DNA from: Effusibacillus dendaii
GTDB lineage: Bacteria > Bacillota > Bacilli > Tumebacillales > Effusibacillaceae
Assembly: GCF_015097055.1 (NCBI RefSeq)
Contig: NZ_AP023366.1
Coordinates: forward strand, 720,501-784,500
DNA: 64,000 nucleotides
Reading direction: 5' to 3'
The notes under the pieces were generated by a model that was given only the letters and a program-made list of their open reading frames with translations, was not told where the DNA came from and made no database searches. The position numbers were made by a program, and so were the translations under genes. Positions 43,752 to 52,357 of the stretch are shown piece after piece; within the stretch, counting starts at the first letter, position 1; each line of letters opens with the position of its first letter.

Positions 43752-45005
43752 ATGATGCGTAAACTGATTATCTGGGTGCTTGCTCTGTTGCTGATTGTTA
43801 CCATGCTGCCGCTGTTTGCTTTTGCCGCTGAACCGGCACCTTCGATTCAATCAGAAAGCGGTTTTCTGATCGACCTCAAATCGGGTCAAGTCCTCTATTC
43901 CAAAAATGAAAACGAGAGGCTGTATCCGGCATCTATAACAAAGATTATGACAGCCATTCTCGCTCTCGAAAATTCGAAACTCGATGAGCAAGTGGTAACA
44001 TCAAAACGGGCCACCGAACAGGAAGGAAACCGAATTTATTTAGTGGAAGGCGAAACGCAATCGATGGAAAATATGCTGTACGGCTTGCTGCTCAATTCAG
44101 GCAACGACGCAGCCATTGCGATCGCTGAACATGTAGCCGGATCGGTGGAAAAGTTTGCCGATATGATGAATCAAAAAGCGAAAGAACTCGGTGCTACCAA
44201 CACCCATTTCGTCACTCCGAACGGTTTGCATGATCCGCAGCATTATACCACCGCACATGATATGACGCTGATCGCCCGCTATGCGATGCAAAACCCGAAA
44301 TTCCGCGAAATAGTCGCTACGGAAACGCGCCCGTGGCACGGAAAAGAATGGGAATCGGTACTCAACAACATTAACCCCATGCTATATAACTATGAGGGTG
44401 CTACCGGGGTCAAAACCGGATTTACCGATCAGGCGATGCAAACCATGGTATTTTCTGCTAAACGGGGAGACCGGGAACTTATTGGCACACTAATGTTTGC
44501 CCAGACGAAGCAAGCGATTCGCCTTGATGCAACGGCTTTGCTTGATTATGGATTCGCCAATTTTAATACCAGGCAGATAGCTGCCAAAGACAAAATTGTC
44601 AGTACCAATGCTATCCATTATACGGATGATTTAAAGACAAGTGTGAAAACGGGCGCCGATCTCTATTACACATACCCGGCCGGTTCCAATCCCAACATAC
44701 AGTCGCAAATCAAGTTGAATCCTCCAGCCAAACCGCCGCTGCAGGCAGGCAGCGTAGTGGGCAGCATGGAATTTACGGCAGACGGAAAACCGATTGGATC
44801 TGTTCCGCTCCTCGCGGATCAATCCATCCCTTCACCAACCTTTACGCAGCGAATCGCCATGTTACATGTCAGTCGCTGGTGGTACGCTCTGCTGCCAGCA
44901 CCGTTCTTGTTTATCGGCTTTATCTACAGACGGACTCGTTTCCGTTCCACAAGAGAACTGAATCTCAACCAGTTGCAAGACTATCGTAACCAAAACTATT
45001 TTTGA
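43752..45005 (+). CDS. D-alanyl-D-alanine carboxypeptidase (PBP5 family)
   Basis: A low-molecular-mass PBP of 417 residues. Signal peptide LIIWVLALLLIVTMLPLFAFA, SxxK Ser61-Lys64 (SITK), SGN in LLLNSGNDAAIA and KTG in GVKTGFT. Unlike most PBP5 proteins it ends in a true TM helix (WWYALLPAPFLFIGFIY) and a short Arg/Asn-rich tail. Divergent from the rib operon, ahead of lysA. Two ATGs (43752, 43755) are possible. Confidence 0.88.
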   Translation: MMRKLIIWVLALLLIVTMLPLFAFAAEPAPSIQSESGFLIDLKSGQVLYSKNENERLYPASITKIMTAILALENSKLDEQVVTSKRATEQEGNRIYLVEGETQSMENMLYGLLLNSGNDAAIAIAEHVAGSVEKFADMMNQKAKELGATNTHFVTPNGLHDPQHYTTAHDMTLIARYAMQNPKFREIVATETRPWHGKEWESVLNNINPMLYNYEGATGVKTGFTDQAMQTMVFSAKRGDRELIGTLMFAQTKQAIRLDATALLDYGFANFNTRQIAAKDKIVSTNAIHYTDDLKTSVKTGADLYYTYPAGSNPNIQSQIKLNPPAKPPLQAGSVVGSMEFTADGKPIGSVPLLADQSIPSPTFTQRIAMLHVSRWWYALLPAPFLFIGFIYRRTRFRSTRELNLNQLQDYRNQNYF

Positions 45006-45011
45006 TCATGT

Positions 45012-45040
45012 AAAAGTCCCTGCGATCAGGGACTTTTTTT
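45012..45040 (+). terminator. Terminator of the carboxypeptidase gene
   Basis: An 11-bp stem (AAAAGTCCCTG/CAGGGACTTTT) with a 4-nt loop is followed by a run of T, 7 nt past the stop codon. Confidence 0.92.
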
Positions 45041-45091
45041 GTTACCAATTTTTAGTGCGTTACGGGTCACCGTATTTTGTTGGGATGGTTC

Positions 45092-45229
45092 TTATCGGGC
45101 CGGAATCGCAGCCCCGCTTCCAAATCTCCCTCTAAAGAACCCCCACAACGGGACAATGAATCCCCAAAATCCGCGAATCATGCCACCCCAACGAAACAAC
45201 GAGGACATAACCGAAAACAATACGCCCAT
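45092..45229 (-). CDS. Possible 45-residue hydrophobic protein
   Basis: A short frame beginning MGVLFSVMSSLFRWGG with GGGGGG 5 nt before the ATG, rich in Phe, Trp and Gly (GFWGFIVPLWGFFRGRFG) and ending IPAR. One amphipathic or membrane-inserting helix is likely. It lies just after the lysA terminator and before the converging carboxypeptidase terminator. Supported only by its ribosome binding site and composition. Confidence 0.4.
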   Translation of the reverse strand: MGVLFSVMSSLFRWGGMIRGFWGFIVPLWGFFRGRFGSGAAIPAR

Positions 45230-45280
45230 CTAATCCCCCCGCTTTCTTTTTTGACAACTACTTTCAGTCTACGCACGCCA

Positions 45281-45313
45281 TAAAAAAATGACAGGGGAAT
45301 TGCCTATCCCCTG
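45281..45313 (-). terminator. Terminator after lysA
   Basis: A 7-bp stem (CAGGGGA/TCCCCTG) is followed on the minus strand by TCATTTTTTT, 10 nt past the lysA stop codon. Confidence 0.88.
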
Positions 45314-45322
45314 CCAAAATCG

Positions 45323-46660
45323 TCAAAATCGGGCGTCTGTCTTGACCGCATGCATTCGCTCCGGCAGTAAATCGTTTCGCAGCAAATCATCGAGCGTTTC
45401 CCGTTGTACCACCAGATCCGCCCTGCCATCTTTGACAAACACAACGGCAGGCCTCGTGAGTCGGTTGTAATTGCTGGCCATCGAATAATTGTACGCGCCT
45501 GTGCAGAATACGGCGAGAACATCGTTTGGTTTCGCCTCCGGCAGTTCGATGTCCCAAATCAGCATATCGCCGCTTTCACAACATTTTCCTGCAATCGAGA
45601 CTTTCTCCGTCGGCTTTTCGTTTGCCCGGTTTGCCAAAATCGCCTCATATTCGGATTGGTAAAGAGCGGGACGCGGGTTGTCAGTCATACCGCCGTTCAC
45701 CGCCACATACTTGCGGATTCCCGGAATTGTCTTGCTGGAACCGATCGTATACAATGTGGTCCCGGACGGCCCCACGATGGAACGTCCCGGCTCGATCATG
45801 ACTTCCGGAAAGTCGAGTCCGCGCAGCGCAAATTCCGCTTTAATCGCTTCTGTGATGGCCTGTACATATTCAAATGGAGCGAGCGGTTCGTCACCTTCCT
45901 TATAACGAATGCCAAATCCGCCGCCTACATTTAATTTTGTAAAGCGAGCGCCTGCTTCCTGTTGTGCCCATTCATACAAATCGGCCAAACGGGCAATCGC
46001 CGTTGCAAACCCTTCCGTTTCAAAAATCTGTGAGCCGATGTGGGAATGCAAACCGACCAGACGGACCCCTTTTGTGTTGACCGCCGTTTGAATCGCCTGT
46101 TTCGCCTGCCCGTTCGCAATATCAAAACCGAACTTCGAATCCTGTTGCCCAGTTGAAATGTACTCATGCGTATGAACTTCAACACCCGGTGCCACCCGCA
46201 GCAATATGACGGCTGTTTTTCCGGCTTCCACGGCCATGGCGCCTAACAATTCCAATTCATAAAAATTGTCGACAACAAATTCTCCAATTCCTGCCTGCAA
46301 CGCATATTCGATCTCATCCGGTGTTTTGTTGTTCCCGTGAAAATGAATGCGCTCCGCCGGAAAACCAGATTTCAGCGCGGTGTGCAATTCGCCTGCCGAT
46401 ACAACGTCAAGCGACAGTCCTTCTTCTGCCACCAGTTTGCACATCGCCATCGTACAGAACGCTTTCGATGCGTAGCTGATTTGATAACGCAAGCTGCTTT
46501 TCTCAAAAGCATCCTTATATGCACGGCACGTTTCGCGAATCAATTGTTCATCATATACATACAACGGTGTCCCGTATTTTTCGGCCAATTCGGTCGTGTC
46601 ACAGCCGCCAATTTCAAGATGTCCTTTTTCATTGATGCGGCTTGTTCCATGCAGATACAT
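45323..46660 (-). CDS. lysA: Diaminopimelate decarboxylase LysA
   Basis: PLP enzyme forming lysine from meso-diaminopimelate, 445 residues. PLP-lysine Lys66 in ISYASKAF, HGNNKTPDEIEYAL, GLHSHIGSQIF, EPGRSIVGPSGTTLYTIG and the interface motif CCESGDMLIW are present. The ATG has GAGGAG 8 nt upstream. It follows the spoVA operon, as in B. subtilis. Confidence 0.95.
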   Translation of the reverse strand: MYLHGTSRINEKGHLEIGGCDTTELAEKYGTPLYVYDEQLIRETCRAYKDAFEKSSLRYQISYASKAFCTMAMCKLVAEEGLSLDVVSAGELHTALKSGFPAERIHFHGNNKTPDEIEYALQAGIGEFVVDNFYELELLGAMAVEAGKTAVILLRVAPGVEVHTHEYISTGQQDSKFGFDIANGQAKQAIQTAVNTKGVRLVGLHSHIGSQIFETEGFATAIARLADLYEWAQQEAGARFTKLNVGGGFGIRYKEGDEPLAPFEYVQAITEAIKAEFALRGLDFPEVMIEPGRSIVGPSGTTLYTIGSSKTIPGIRKYVAVNGGMTDNPRPALYQSEYEAILANRANEKPTEKVSIAGKCCESGDMLIWDIELPEAKPNDVLAVFCTGAYNYSMASNYNRLTRPAVVFVKDGRADLVVQRETLDDLLRNDLLPERMHAVKTDARF

Positions 46661-46742
46661 GTGGCAAGCTCCTCTCCCGACTAGAAAAAATCAGTCAACA
46701 GTATGACTGACATTATAGCATGCTTTTTGAAAATCATAAAGA

Positions 46743-46788
46743 CAACTAGGCTTACGCCATGCCCTTCGGCGCGGCGTAAGCCTAGTTG
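46743..46788 (-). terminator. 16-bp perfect stem after the spoVA operon
   Basis: CAACTAGGCTTACGCC and its exact complement flank a 14-nt loop, followed on the minus strand by TCTTTAT. Placed 20 bp after the spoVAF stop codon and ahead of lysA. The T tract is short for so long a stem. Confidence 0.7.
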
Positions 46789-46808
46789 CGGGAACCCCCA
46801 TTCACCAT

Positions 46809-48311
46809 TTAATTCGGCTGCCGATCAGGGTCCTGCGGGCGAACGATAGCGGGACGTTTGTTGATCCGCTGGATCGGCGAGCGAATGAACAGATCCAGAA
46901 AGGCGCCAATTTCTAAAGGAAACAATGGCCACATATAGGGACGTCCGACCGATTGGGTAGTAAACAGAAGCAGCATCCACAACCCCACGCCGATGATCAA
47001 TCCAGGCAGTTTGAATGCCCAAACGGCAACAATCAGACCTAACCGAATCAGTCGGTTCGCCATCCCGACTTCGTAACTGGGGGTGGCATACATACCCAGC
47101 ACGGCAATCGCCAGGTATAGAATCGTTTCATTATTAAAGAGCCCCACCCCGACCGCAATTTGTCCGATCAGAACGGCCGCAATCAAGCCCATTGCGGTAG
47201 CCAGCGGTGTGGGAGTATGAATGGCTGCCATCCGCATCATGTCTAACCCAAGATCGGCAAGAATAAACTGCAGTGCAATCGGGACTTTAGCCGATTTTTC
47301 CGGACCAATAAACGTCAATCCATGCGGCAGCCAATCGCGGTGAAAGACAGCAAACAAAAGCCAGAGAGGAACTAAAAAGACAGAAGCCAAAACGGCAAAC
47401 AGGCGCACCATTCGAATGTAGCCACCCACCGCCGGATTGTTCCTGTATTCCTCCGCATGCTGCAGATGGTGGAAAAACGTGGCGGGTGTTATCATTACAG
47501 ACGGAGACGTGTCCACGTAAATCAAAACGTGCCCCTCCAATAAATGGATCGCTGCTACGTCTGGCCGTTCCGTATAACGGACAACCGGATACGGATTCCA
47601 ACCTTTTTGCACGAGGAATTCTTCCACCGATTTTTCCGCCATCGGGATTCCATCCACTTCAATTTTTTCAAGCCGCTGCTTGATCTCTTTCACCAAATTG
47701 GGATCAGCGACATCCTGTATGTAGGCGACCGCAATATCCGTTTTGGAGCGGACACCAATTTTCATATTTTCAAAAATCAGCCGCGGATCGCGAATCCTTC
47801 TTCTTGTCATGACCGTATTTATCACCAGAGTTTCGACAAAACCGTCACGGGCGCCACGTACCACCTTTTCCAAATCCGGTTCTTCCGGTGTACGATTAGG
47901 GTATTGCCTGGCATCCACGATCAGTGCCTGGTCAATTGTATCGATCAAAAAAGCGGTTTGACCTGTAAGAACGGCCGAAACCACTTCCGCTGTCGTTTTC
48001 ACTGCGCTCACTTGAATATGCGCCATGTAAGTCGATAGTAGGTTTTGCAGGACATCGGACACCAACTGCTCCCGTTCAAGCGTTGACAGGTACCGAAGGA
48101 TATCGGACAAAATGTGGTCTTTTACAAAACCGTTAATATACAGAATACCGAAATCTTTGCCGGCAAACTCCATTTTACGGAGAACCACATCGTAACTTTT
48201 GCCAATGCTCAACGCTTTACTAAAAAATTGAAGGTTCTCCTCTAACTTTTTCTCCAAAGCGAGCTTCTGATCACTCGGCGGGATGTCCGTATTCGTTTGA
48301 ATATGAGGCAT
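46809..48311 (-). CDS. spoVAF: Spore germination-related protein SpoVAF (GerA family)
   Basis: A 500-residue GerA-family membrane protein: soluble N-terminal half (YINGFVKDHILSDILRYLS, VETLVINTVMTRRRIRDPRL) and a C-terminal half with several TM helices (LFAVLASVFLVPLWLLFAVF; LGMYATPSYEVGMANRLIRL). SpoVAF works with FigP/SpoVA to amplify germinant-triggered ion release in B. subtilis. The ATG at 48311 has GGAGTG 6 nt upstream and overlaps spoVAEA by 41 bp. Confidence 0.93.
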   Translation of the reverse strand: MPHIQTNTDIPPSDQKLALEKKLEENLQFFSKALSIGKSYDVVLRKMEFAGKDFGILYINGFVKDHILSDILRYLSTLEREQLVSDVLQNLLSTYMAHIQVSAVKTTAEVVSAVLTGQTAFLIDTIDQALIVDARQYPNRTPEEPDLEKVVRGARDGFVETLVINTVMTRRRIRDPRLIFENMKIGVRSKTDIAVAYIQDVADPNLVKEIKQRLEKIEVDGIPMAEKSVEEFLVQKGWNPYPVVRYTERPDVAAIHLLEGHVLIYVDTSPSVMITPATFFHHLQHAEEYRNNPAVGGYIRMVRLFAVLASVFLVPLWLLFAVFHRDWLPHGLTFIGPEKSAKVPIALQFILADLGLDMMRMAAIHTPTPLATAMGLIAAVLIGQIAVGVGLFNNETILYLAIAVLGMYATPSYEVGMANRLIRLGLIVAVWAFKLPGLIIGVGLWMLLLFTTQSVGRPYMWPLFPLEIGAFLDLFIRSPIQRINKRPAIVRPQDPDRQPN

Positions 48312-48909
48312 CGAAACCACTCCGTTTCAATATTTCCATGATGGCAGCAGTTGTAATGGGCGCTCCTTTATAATAGGCGTCATTTCCCTGCATCTTTCCG
48401 ATATCGCCCATTCCTACCACAATCGGCACATTCAGTTTCCTCAGCACGTCGACCGTATCGCCCACGATGACAGGGCGCTTCAGCCCTAACGGGTAGCCGT
48501 CTTTATTCACACCGTCATAGACCATATTGCCATCACGGTCGAGTGAAAAATCCACTTTTGTTCCCAATCCGATAGTGGTGTTGGCTGCAACCGCAATCGC
48601 GCCAATCACTTCAATAGCGGGATGGCGAATAAAATCGAGCAGCGTTTTCTCGCCGACTCCTTCCCACTCATCCCCATTATCGTCAAACATTACAATCACC
48701 GGGTCATGCTTCGCCTTCAGCACCAGTTTTACCAGCTGCTTGGCATAGAGAGGGGAAGGATTTCCCGCCGAACGGGAAATCACACGGGCTCCTACTTGTC
48801 GAGCTGCGGTCTCGACCGATTTGCGAGCAATTTGGTCGCCATCCGTAATCACGATCACCTTGCGTTTGGCGGCCGGTTTATTGGAATGGGATTCCGGTTC
48901 CGAATCCAT
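48271..48909 (-). CDS. spoVAEA: Stage V sporulation protein AEA
   Basis: A 212-residue soluble protein: KRKVIVITDGDQIARKSVETA at the N-terminus, PVIVMFDDNGDEWEGVGEKTLLDF in the middle and VVGMGDIGKMQGNDAYYKGAPI near the C-terminus match SpoVAEA. It associates with the SpoVA DPA channel. GGGGGG stands 6 nt before the ATG at 48909. Confidence 0.93.
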   Translation of the reverse strand: MDSEPESHSNKPAAKRKVIVITDGDQIARKSVETAARQVGARVISRSAGNPSPLYAKQLVKLVLKAKHDPVIVMFDDNGDEWEGVGEKTLLDFIRHPAIEVIGAIAVAANTTIGLGTKVDFSLDRDGNMVYDGVNKDGYPLGLKRPVIVGDTVDVLRKLNVPIVVGMGDIGKMQGNDAYYKGAPITTAAIMEILKRSGFDASYSNEYGHPAE

Positions 48910-48925
48910 CACAATCCCCCCGCTC

Positions 48926-49276
48926 CTATCCTCTCGCACGAAAGACCAGCGCCGCCAAAAAACTGAAAATGATGGCTGCCGAAATACCTGCGCTGGTCAC
49001 TTCAAAAATTCCGGTAATGATGCCGACCAATCCTTCTTTTTGCGCTTCCGCCATCGCACCGTGCACCAACGAGTTGCCAAAACTGGTGATGGGAACCGAT
49101 GCACCCGCTCCGGCAAATTTGATAAGCGGTTCATATAAGCCGAATCCGTCCAGTATCGCACCTGCTACAACCAGAATCACCATCACGTGGGCAGGCGTCA
49201 AAGTGGTCAAATCCATCAACAATTGTCCCACCACACAGATCAAGCCGCCAATTACAAACGCCCAAAAAAAGGTCAT
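48926..49276 (-). CDS. spoVAEB: Stage V sporulation protein AEB
   Basis: A 116-residue membrane protein of the SpoVAC/AEB group, part of the DPA channel: [40 protein letters not shown] and [29 protein letters not shown] 10 nt before the ATG lies inside the remains of the spoVAD 3' end. Confidence 0.93.
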   Translation of the reverse strand: MTFFWAFVIGGLICVVGQLLMDLTTLTPAHVMVILVVAGAILDGFGLYEPLIKFAGAGASVPITSFGNSLVHGAMAEAQKEGLVGIITGIFEVTSAGISAAIIFSFLAALVFRARG

Positions 49277-49280
49277 GGTT

Positions 49281-50085
49281 TTATGCACCTCCTGCTTCAA
49301 TTGCGACCGCATGGGCAATACATGGAATACTTTCCCCCTTAGGTAACCGTTGCACAACAGGCGCAGCCGCTTCCGCCAGAAAATACTTCCGGTTGATCCG
49401 GATGGTAGATCAAAACTCCGCAATCCTCATATCTGTCTTCGATTGAATATCCGTTGTTTTCCAGCATTTCGCGCGCGATTGGCGCACCGATTCGCGCCAA
49501 ATCGCCCGTAACAATCAGATCATAATCGGCTGGCGTACGGCCTGTATCCTGAAAATGGGCCGTGATCGTATCGACCGCTGCTGGCGCCATCGCAGCCCCC
49601 ATCTCCCAAGGGCTTTTGATTCCCCAATCGATCACTTTGCCGATTGTCGCGTGTGTGATCAGATGCCCTTTCTCGCTTTTCCCGACCAGCGCCGCGCCCG
49701 CTCCGGTTACTGTGCAGTGGGCGGTCGGCGGCTTTTGTCCGCCATATTCGGTCGGATAGCGAAATTGCCGCTCCGCTGTTGAATTATGGCTCGATGTAGC
49801 AGCAATCGCATAGTTTGCATAACCGCTGTCAACAAGCTGCGCCGCCAAAGCGAGTCCTTCCATGGAAGTCGAGCAAGCCCCCAATATGCCCAAATAGGGA
49901 CGAGCGGCGGTTCTCGCAGAAAAACTGGAAGTTGTAATCTGATTGACAAGGTCCCCGCTCAAAATCAAATCCACCTGGTCGGATGTAGGCCCCGCTTTTT
50001 CAATCGCCAGTTGGATAGATTGTTCCAACAGCTTTTCTTCCGCCTTCGCCCAACTGTTTTGTCCTTGTTTACCTACTTTGCCCAT
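49281..50085 (-). pseudogene. spoVAD: spoVAD with two internal deletions, 3' frameshift
   Basis: SpoVAD is the thiolase-like DPA-binding spore protein, about 338 residues in B. subtilis. Here the reading frame gives only 248 residues (50085-49339). The start MGKVGKQ is normal but jumps directly to QNSWAKAEEKLLEQ, lacking about 40 N-terminal residues. After [13 protein letters not shown] a TAA occurs; the expected C-terminus [17 protein letters not shown] continues in another frame and stops at 49281, about 33 codons having been lost. The core (ACSTSMEGLALAAQLVDSGY, AATSSHNSTAERQFRYPTEY) is intact. A shortened but translated protein is possible. Confidence 0.82.
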
Positions 50086-50096
50086 ACGCCACCTCC

Positions 50097-50555
50097 TTAG
50101 ATCTTGTTAACGAAATAACGGATCAAAGCGATAAAAAAAGCTGCTACCGTTCCGTATACGATGACCGGTCCCGCCAGTTTGAACATATTTCCGGACACCC
50201 CGAGGACAAGTCCTTCGCTCTTGCTCTCAAGAGCACAAGATGCCATTGAATTGGCAAAACCGGTGACAGGCACAGCCGAGCCGGCTCCTGCCCACTGACC
50301 GATTCGGTCATAGACGCCAAACCCTGTTAACAGCACAGATATAAAAATGAGAGTGGCAACCGTCGGATTGCTGGCGGATCGCTCCGGGAAATCGAACACC
50401 TTCATGTAAAACATCTGTATAAATTGACCGATCAGACAGATCAGTCCGCCGACCAAAAAAGCCCGTATCGTATTTCGCAGAACGGGCTTCTGCGGCGTTC
50501 TTGCTCTGGCAAAATCTTTATACGTCTGTTTGCTTTGCGACCCGCTTGTAATCAT
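50097..50555 (-). CDS. spoVAC: Stage V sporulation protein AC
   Basis: A 152-residue membrane protein with several TM helices, the mechanosensitive subunit of the DPA channel. TIRAFLVGGLICLIGQFIQMF, GFGVYDRIGQWAGAGSAVPV and TGFANSMASCALESKSEGLV are highly characteristic. GGGGGTG lies 8 nt before the ATG at 50555. First gene of a spoVAC-AD-AEB-AEA-AF operon directly after sigF. Confidence 0.94.
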   Translation of the reverse strand: MITSGSQSKQTYKDFARARTPQKPVLRNTIRAFLVGGLICLIGQFIQMFYMKVFDFPERSASNPTVATLIFISVLLTGFGVYDRIGQWAGAGSAVPVTGFANSMASCALESKSEGLVLGVSGNMFKLAGPVIVYGTVAAFFIALIRYFVNKI

Positions 50556-50595
50556 GAGAACTACACCCCCTTGCCTGGAATTTCTTTCGATTCTA

Positions 50596-50626
50596 TAGAA
50601 TCCCACGGATTGCTGACTGCTATCCA
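50596..50626 (-). promoter_or_regulatory. Possible sigma-G promoter of the spoVA operon
   Basis: On the minus strand TGGATA (-35) and GATTCTA (-10, consensus CATTCTA) are 18 bp apart, 40 bp upstream of spoVAC and beyond the sigF terminator. Forespore expression of spoVA is known in B. subtilis. Confidence 0.45.
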
Positions 50627-50630
50627 TGAA

Positions 50631-50674
50631 AACAAAAAACATCCCGCCTCACTGTAAAAGTGAAACGAGATGTT
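50631..50674 (-). terminator. Terminator between sigF and spoVAC
   Basis: A 9-bp outer stem (AACATCTCG/CGGGATGTT) with an inner CACT/AGTG helix is followed on the minus strand by TTTTTTGTTTT. It separates the spoIIA operon from spoVA. Confidence 0.85.
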
Positions 50675-50691
50675 CTAAGCACGTTCGGACC

Positions 50692-51441
50692 TTACCCCAG
50701 CTGATCCTTAATCGTTTGCAAAATCCGTTTTTCCAGCCGGGATACCTGCACTTGCGAGATGCCTAATACCTCGGCTACTTCCGCCTGTGTTTTGTCGCGG
50801 AAAAACCGCAAAAAAACGATCAATCGTTCACGCTCCGGCAGCTTGGTGAGCGCATCGTGCAGCGACAGTCTGTCAAACCAGCGTTCCTGCGTATCGTCAG
50901 CAATTTGATCTGCCAAATAAATCGGATCTCCGTCATTTTCATAGACCGTTTCATGAATGGAAGCCGGCTGCCGCAGCGCCTCTTGTGCGAAAACGATTTC
51001 CGCCGGTTCCATTCCCATGATTTCCGCCACTTCGTTTACATGCGGCTGACGGCCTGTTTTTTTGGAAAATTCGTCCCTCACCCGGCGGATTTGTCTGGCT
51101 GTCTCCTTGAGGGAACGGGAGATTTTAATTGTTGAATCATCGCGCAAAAAACGCTGGATTTCGCCGATAATCATAGGCACCGCATAGGTGGAGAAACGGA
51201 CGTCATAATTCAAATCAAATTTATCAATCGCTTTCATCAGCCCGATACAGCCGATCTGAAACAGATCGTCCGGTTCGTATCCCCTGTTCAGGAAGCGTTG
51301 CACCACCGACCAGACCAAACGTTGGTTGGCAACGACCAATTGTTCACGGGCTGACTGTTCGCCCGATTGACTCCTGGCAATTAAATCCTTGACTTGTTCA
51401 TCAGCCAGTTTGCCTGTTGAAGGACTTCGATATTGTTCCAT
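50692..51441 (-). CDS. sigF: RNA polymerase sigma-F factor
   Basis: The first forespore-specific sigma factor, 249 residues. Region 2 (DLFQIGCIGLMKAIDKFDLNYDVRFSTYAVPMIIGEI), region 3 and region 4 with the helix-turn-helix (LPERERLIVFLRFFRDKTQAEVAEVLGISQVQVSRLE) are complete. The ATG at 51441 has GGGG 7 nt upstream. Third gene of spoIIAA-spoIIAB-sigF. Confidence 0.96.
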   Translation of the reverse strand: MEQYRSPSTGKLADEQVKDLIARSQSGEQSAREQLVVANQRLVWSVVQRFLNRGYEPDDLFQIGCIGLMKAIDKFDLNYDVRFSTYAVPMIIGEIQRFLRDDSTIKISRSLKETARQIRRVRDEFSKKTGRQPHVNEVAEIMGMEPAEIVFAQEALRQPASIHETVYENDGDPIYLADQIADDTQERWFDRLSLHDALTKLPERERLIVFLRFFRDKTQAEVAEVLGISQVQVSRLEKRILQTIKDQLG

Positions 51442-51452
51442 AGGCAAACCCC

Positions 51453-51893
51453 TTAATGTTCGAGTACTTGCGCACTCTTGATAGTTTTAACCAGACGGAC
51501 GCGGGTGCCTTTGCCGGGAGCCGATGTGACTTCCATTTCATCCATGAAATTTTCCATGATGGTAAACCCCATACCGGAGCGCTCCAATTCCGGTTTGGAC
51601 GTGTAAAGCGGCTGACGAGCCTCTTCCACATCCTCAATTCCCCGTCCGTGGTCCTCAATGATCAATTCGACTCTTTGACCCTCCAAATAACATGTCACGG
51701 TGACAATCCCCTCTTGACCCTCGTACCCATGAATAATCGAATTTGTTACCGCTTCCGAGACAACCGTTTTGATCTCGGTAAGTTCTTCCATATCCGGATT
51801 TAACTGCGATATGAAAGCAGCCACTGCCACCCGGGCAAACGACTCATTGACGGAAAGGCTTGCAAATTCAATCTTGATGTGATTTCGTGCCAT
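51453..51893 (-). CDS. spoIIAB: Anti-sigma-F factor / kinase SpoIIAB
   Basis: A GHKL-fold serine kinase (146 residues) that binds SigF and phosphorylates Spo[19 protein letters not shown] (N box), [20 protein letters not shown] (G1) and [17 protein letters not shown] (G2) are present. The ATG follows the spoIIAA stop directly. Confidence 0.96.
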   Translation of the reverse strand: MARNHIKIEFASLSVNESFARVAVAAFISQLNPDMEELTEIKTVVSEAVTNSIIHGYEGQEGIVTVTCYLEGQRVELIIEDHGRGIEDVEEARQPLYTSKPELERSGMGFTIMENFMDEMEVTSAPGKGTRVRLVKTIKSAQVLEH

Positions 51894-52244
51894 TTATGCT
51901 TCCCCCATTTCCGATAATGCGCCGCTCTCAGTCTCGTAAAGGGGCAATATCTTGTGGATTCCGGACAGTTCGAACAGCTTGCGAATGGAACCTTGAACCG
52001 AACAGATGGCCATCTTGCCTCCCAGTTGGGACACCTGCTTGTATCGGCCCAAAATCACCCCTAACCCGGAACTGTCCATAAAATCCAAACGCTCTAGCGA
52101 CAGAATCAGATTTTTGCTGGTTCCGTGCTCAAATTCCGAATCTACCCGGGTTCTCACCATTTCCGCCGTATGATGATCCAACTCGCCTGCCAAACGGACT
52201 GCCAGGGTAGTGCCCATTTTTTCTATCTCGATATGTAAGCTCAT
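51894..52244 (-). CDS. spoIIAA: Anti-sigma-F factor antagonist SpoIIAA
   Basis: A 116-residue STAS-domain protein. The phosphorylated Ser58 lies in LDFMDSSGLGVILGRYKQV. When dephosphorylated by SpoIIE it displaces SigF from SpoIIAB. AGGGGG stands 8 nt before the ATG. Confidence 0.96.
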   Translation of the reverse strand: MSLHIEIEKMGTTLAVRLAGELDHHTAEMVRTRVDSEFEHGTSKNLILSLERLDFMDSSGLGVILGRYKQVSQLGGKMAICSVQGSIRKLFELSGIHKILPLYETESGALSEMGEA

Positions 52245-52280
52245 GTTCTTTTCCCCCTGAGGTGTTGGTCTACAGAGGGT

Positions 52281-52308
52281 ATTCGAGTCACGGCAAATTT
52301 TTTCCTGC
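52281..52308 (-). promoter_or_regulatory. Probable sigma-H promoter of the spoIIA operon
   Basis: On the minus strand CAGGAAAAA and GACTCGAAT have the spacing of a sigma-H promoter (AGGA-type -35, GAAT -10), about 35 bp upstream of spoIIAA. The spoIIA operon is sigma-H and Spo0A dependent in B. subtilis. No clear Spo0A box was identified. Confidence 0.7.
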
Positions 52309-52357
52309 CCCTCGACAAAACTAGATGTTATTCGATCGATTGCGTCAAAGGACAGCG

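Noticed and set aside
45039-45283. Plus-strand Pro/Asn-rich frames after the carboxypeptidase terminator
   Set aside because: Downstream of a strong terminator, no ribosome binding site, low-complexity antisense look.
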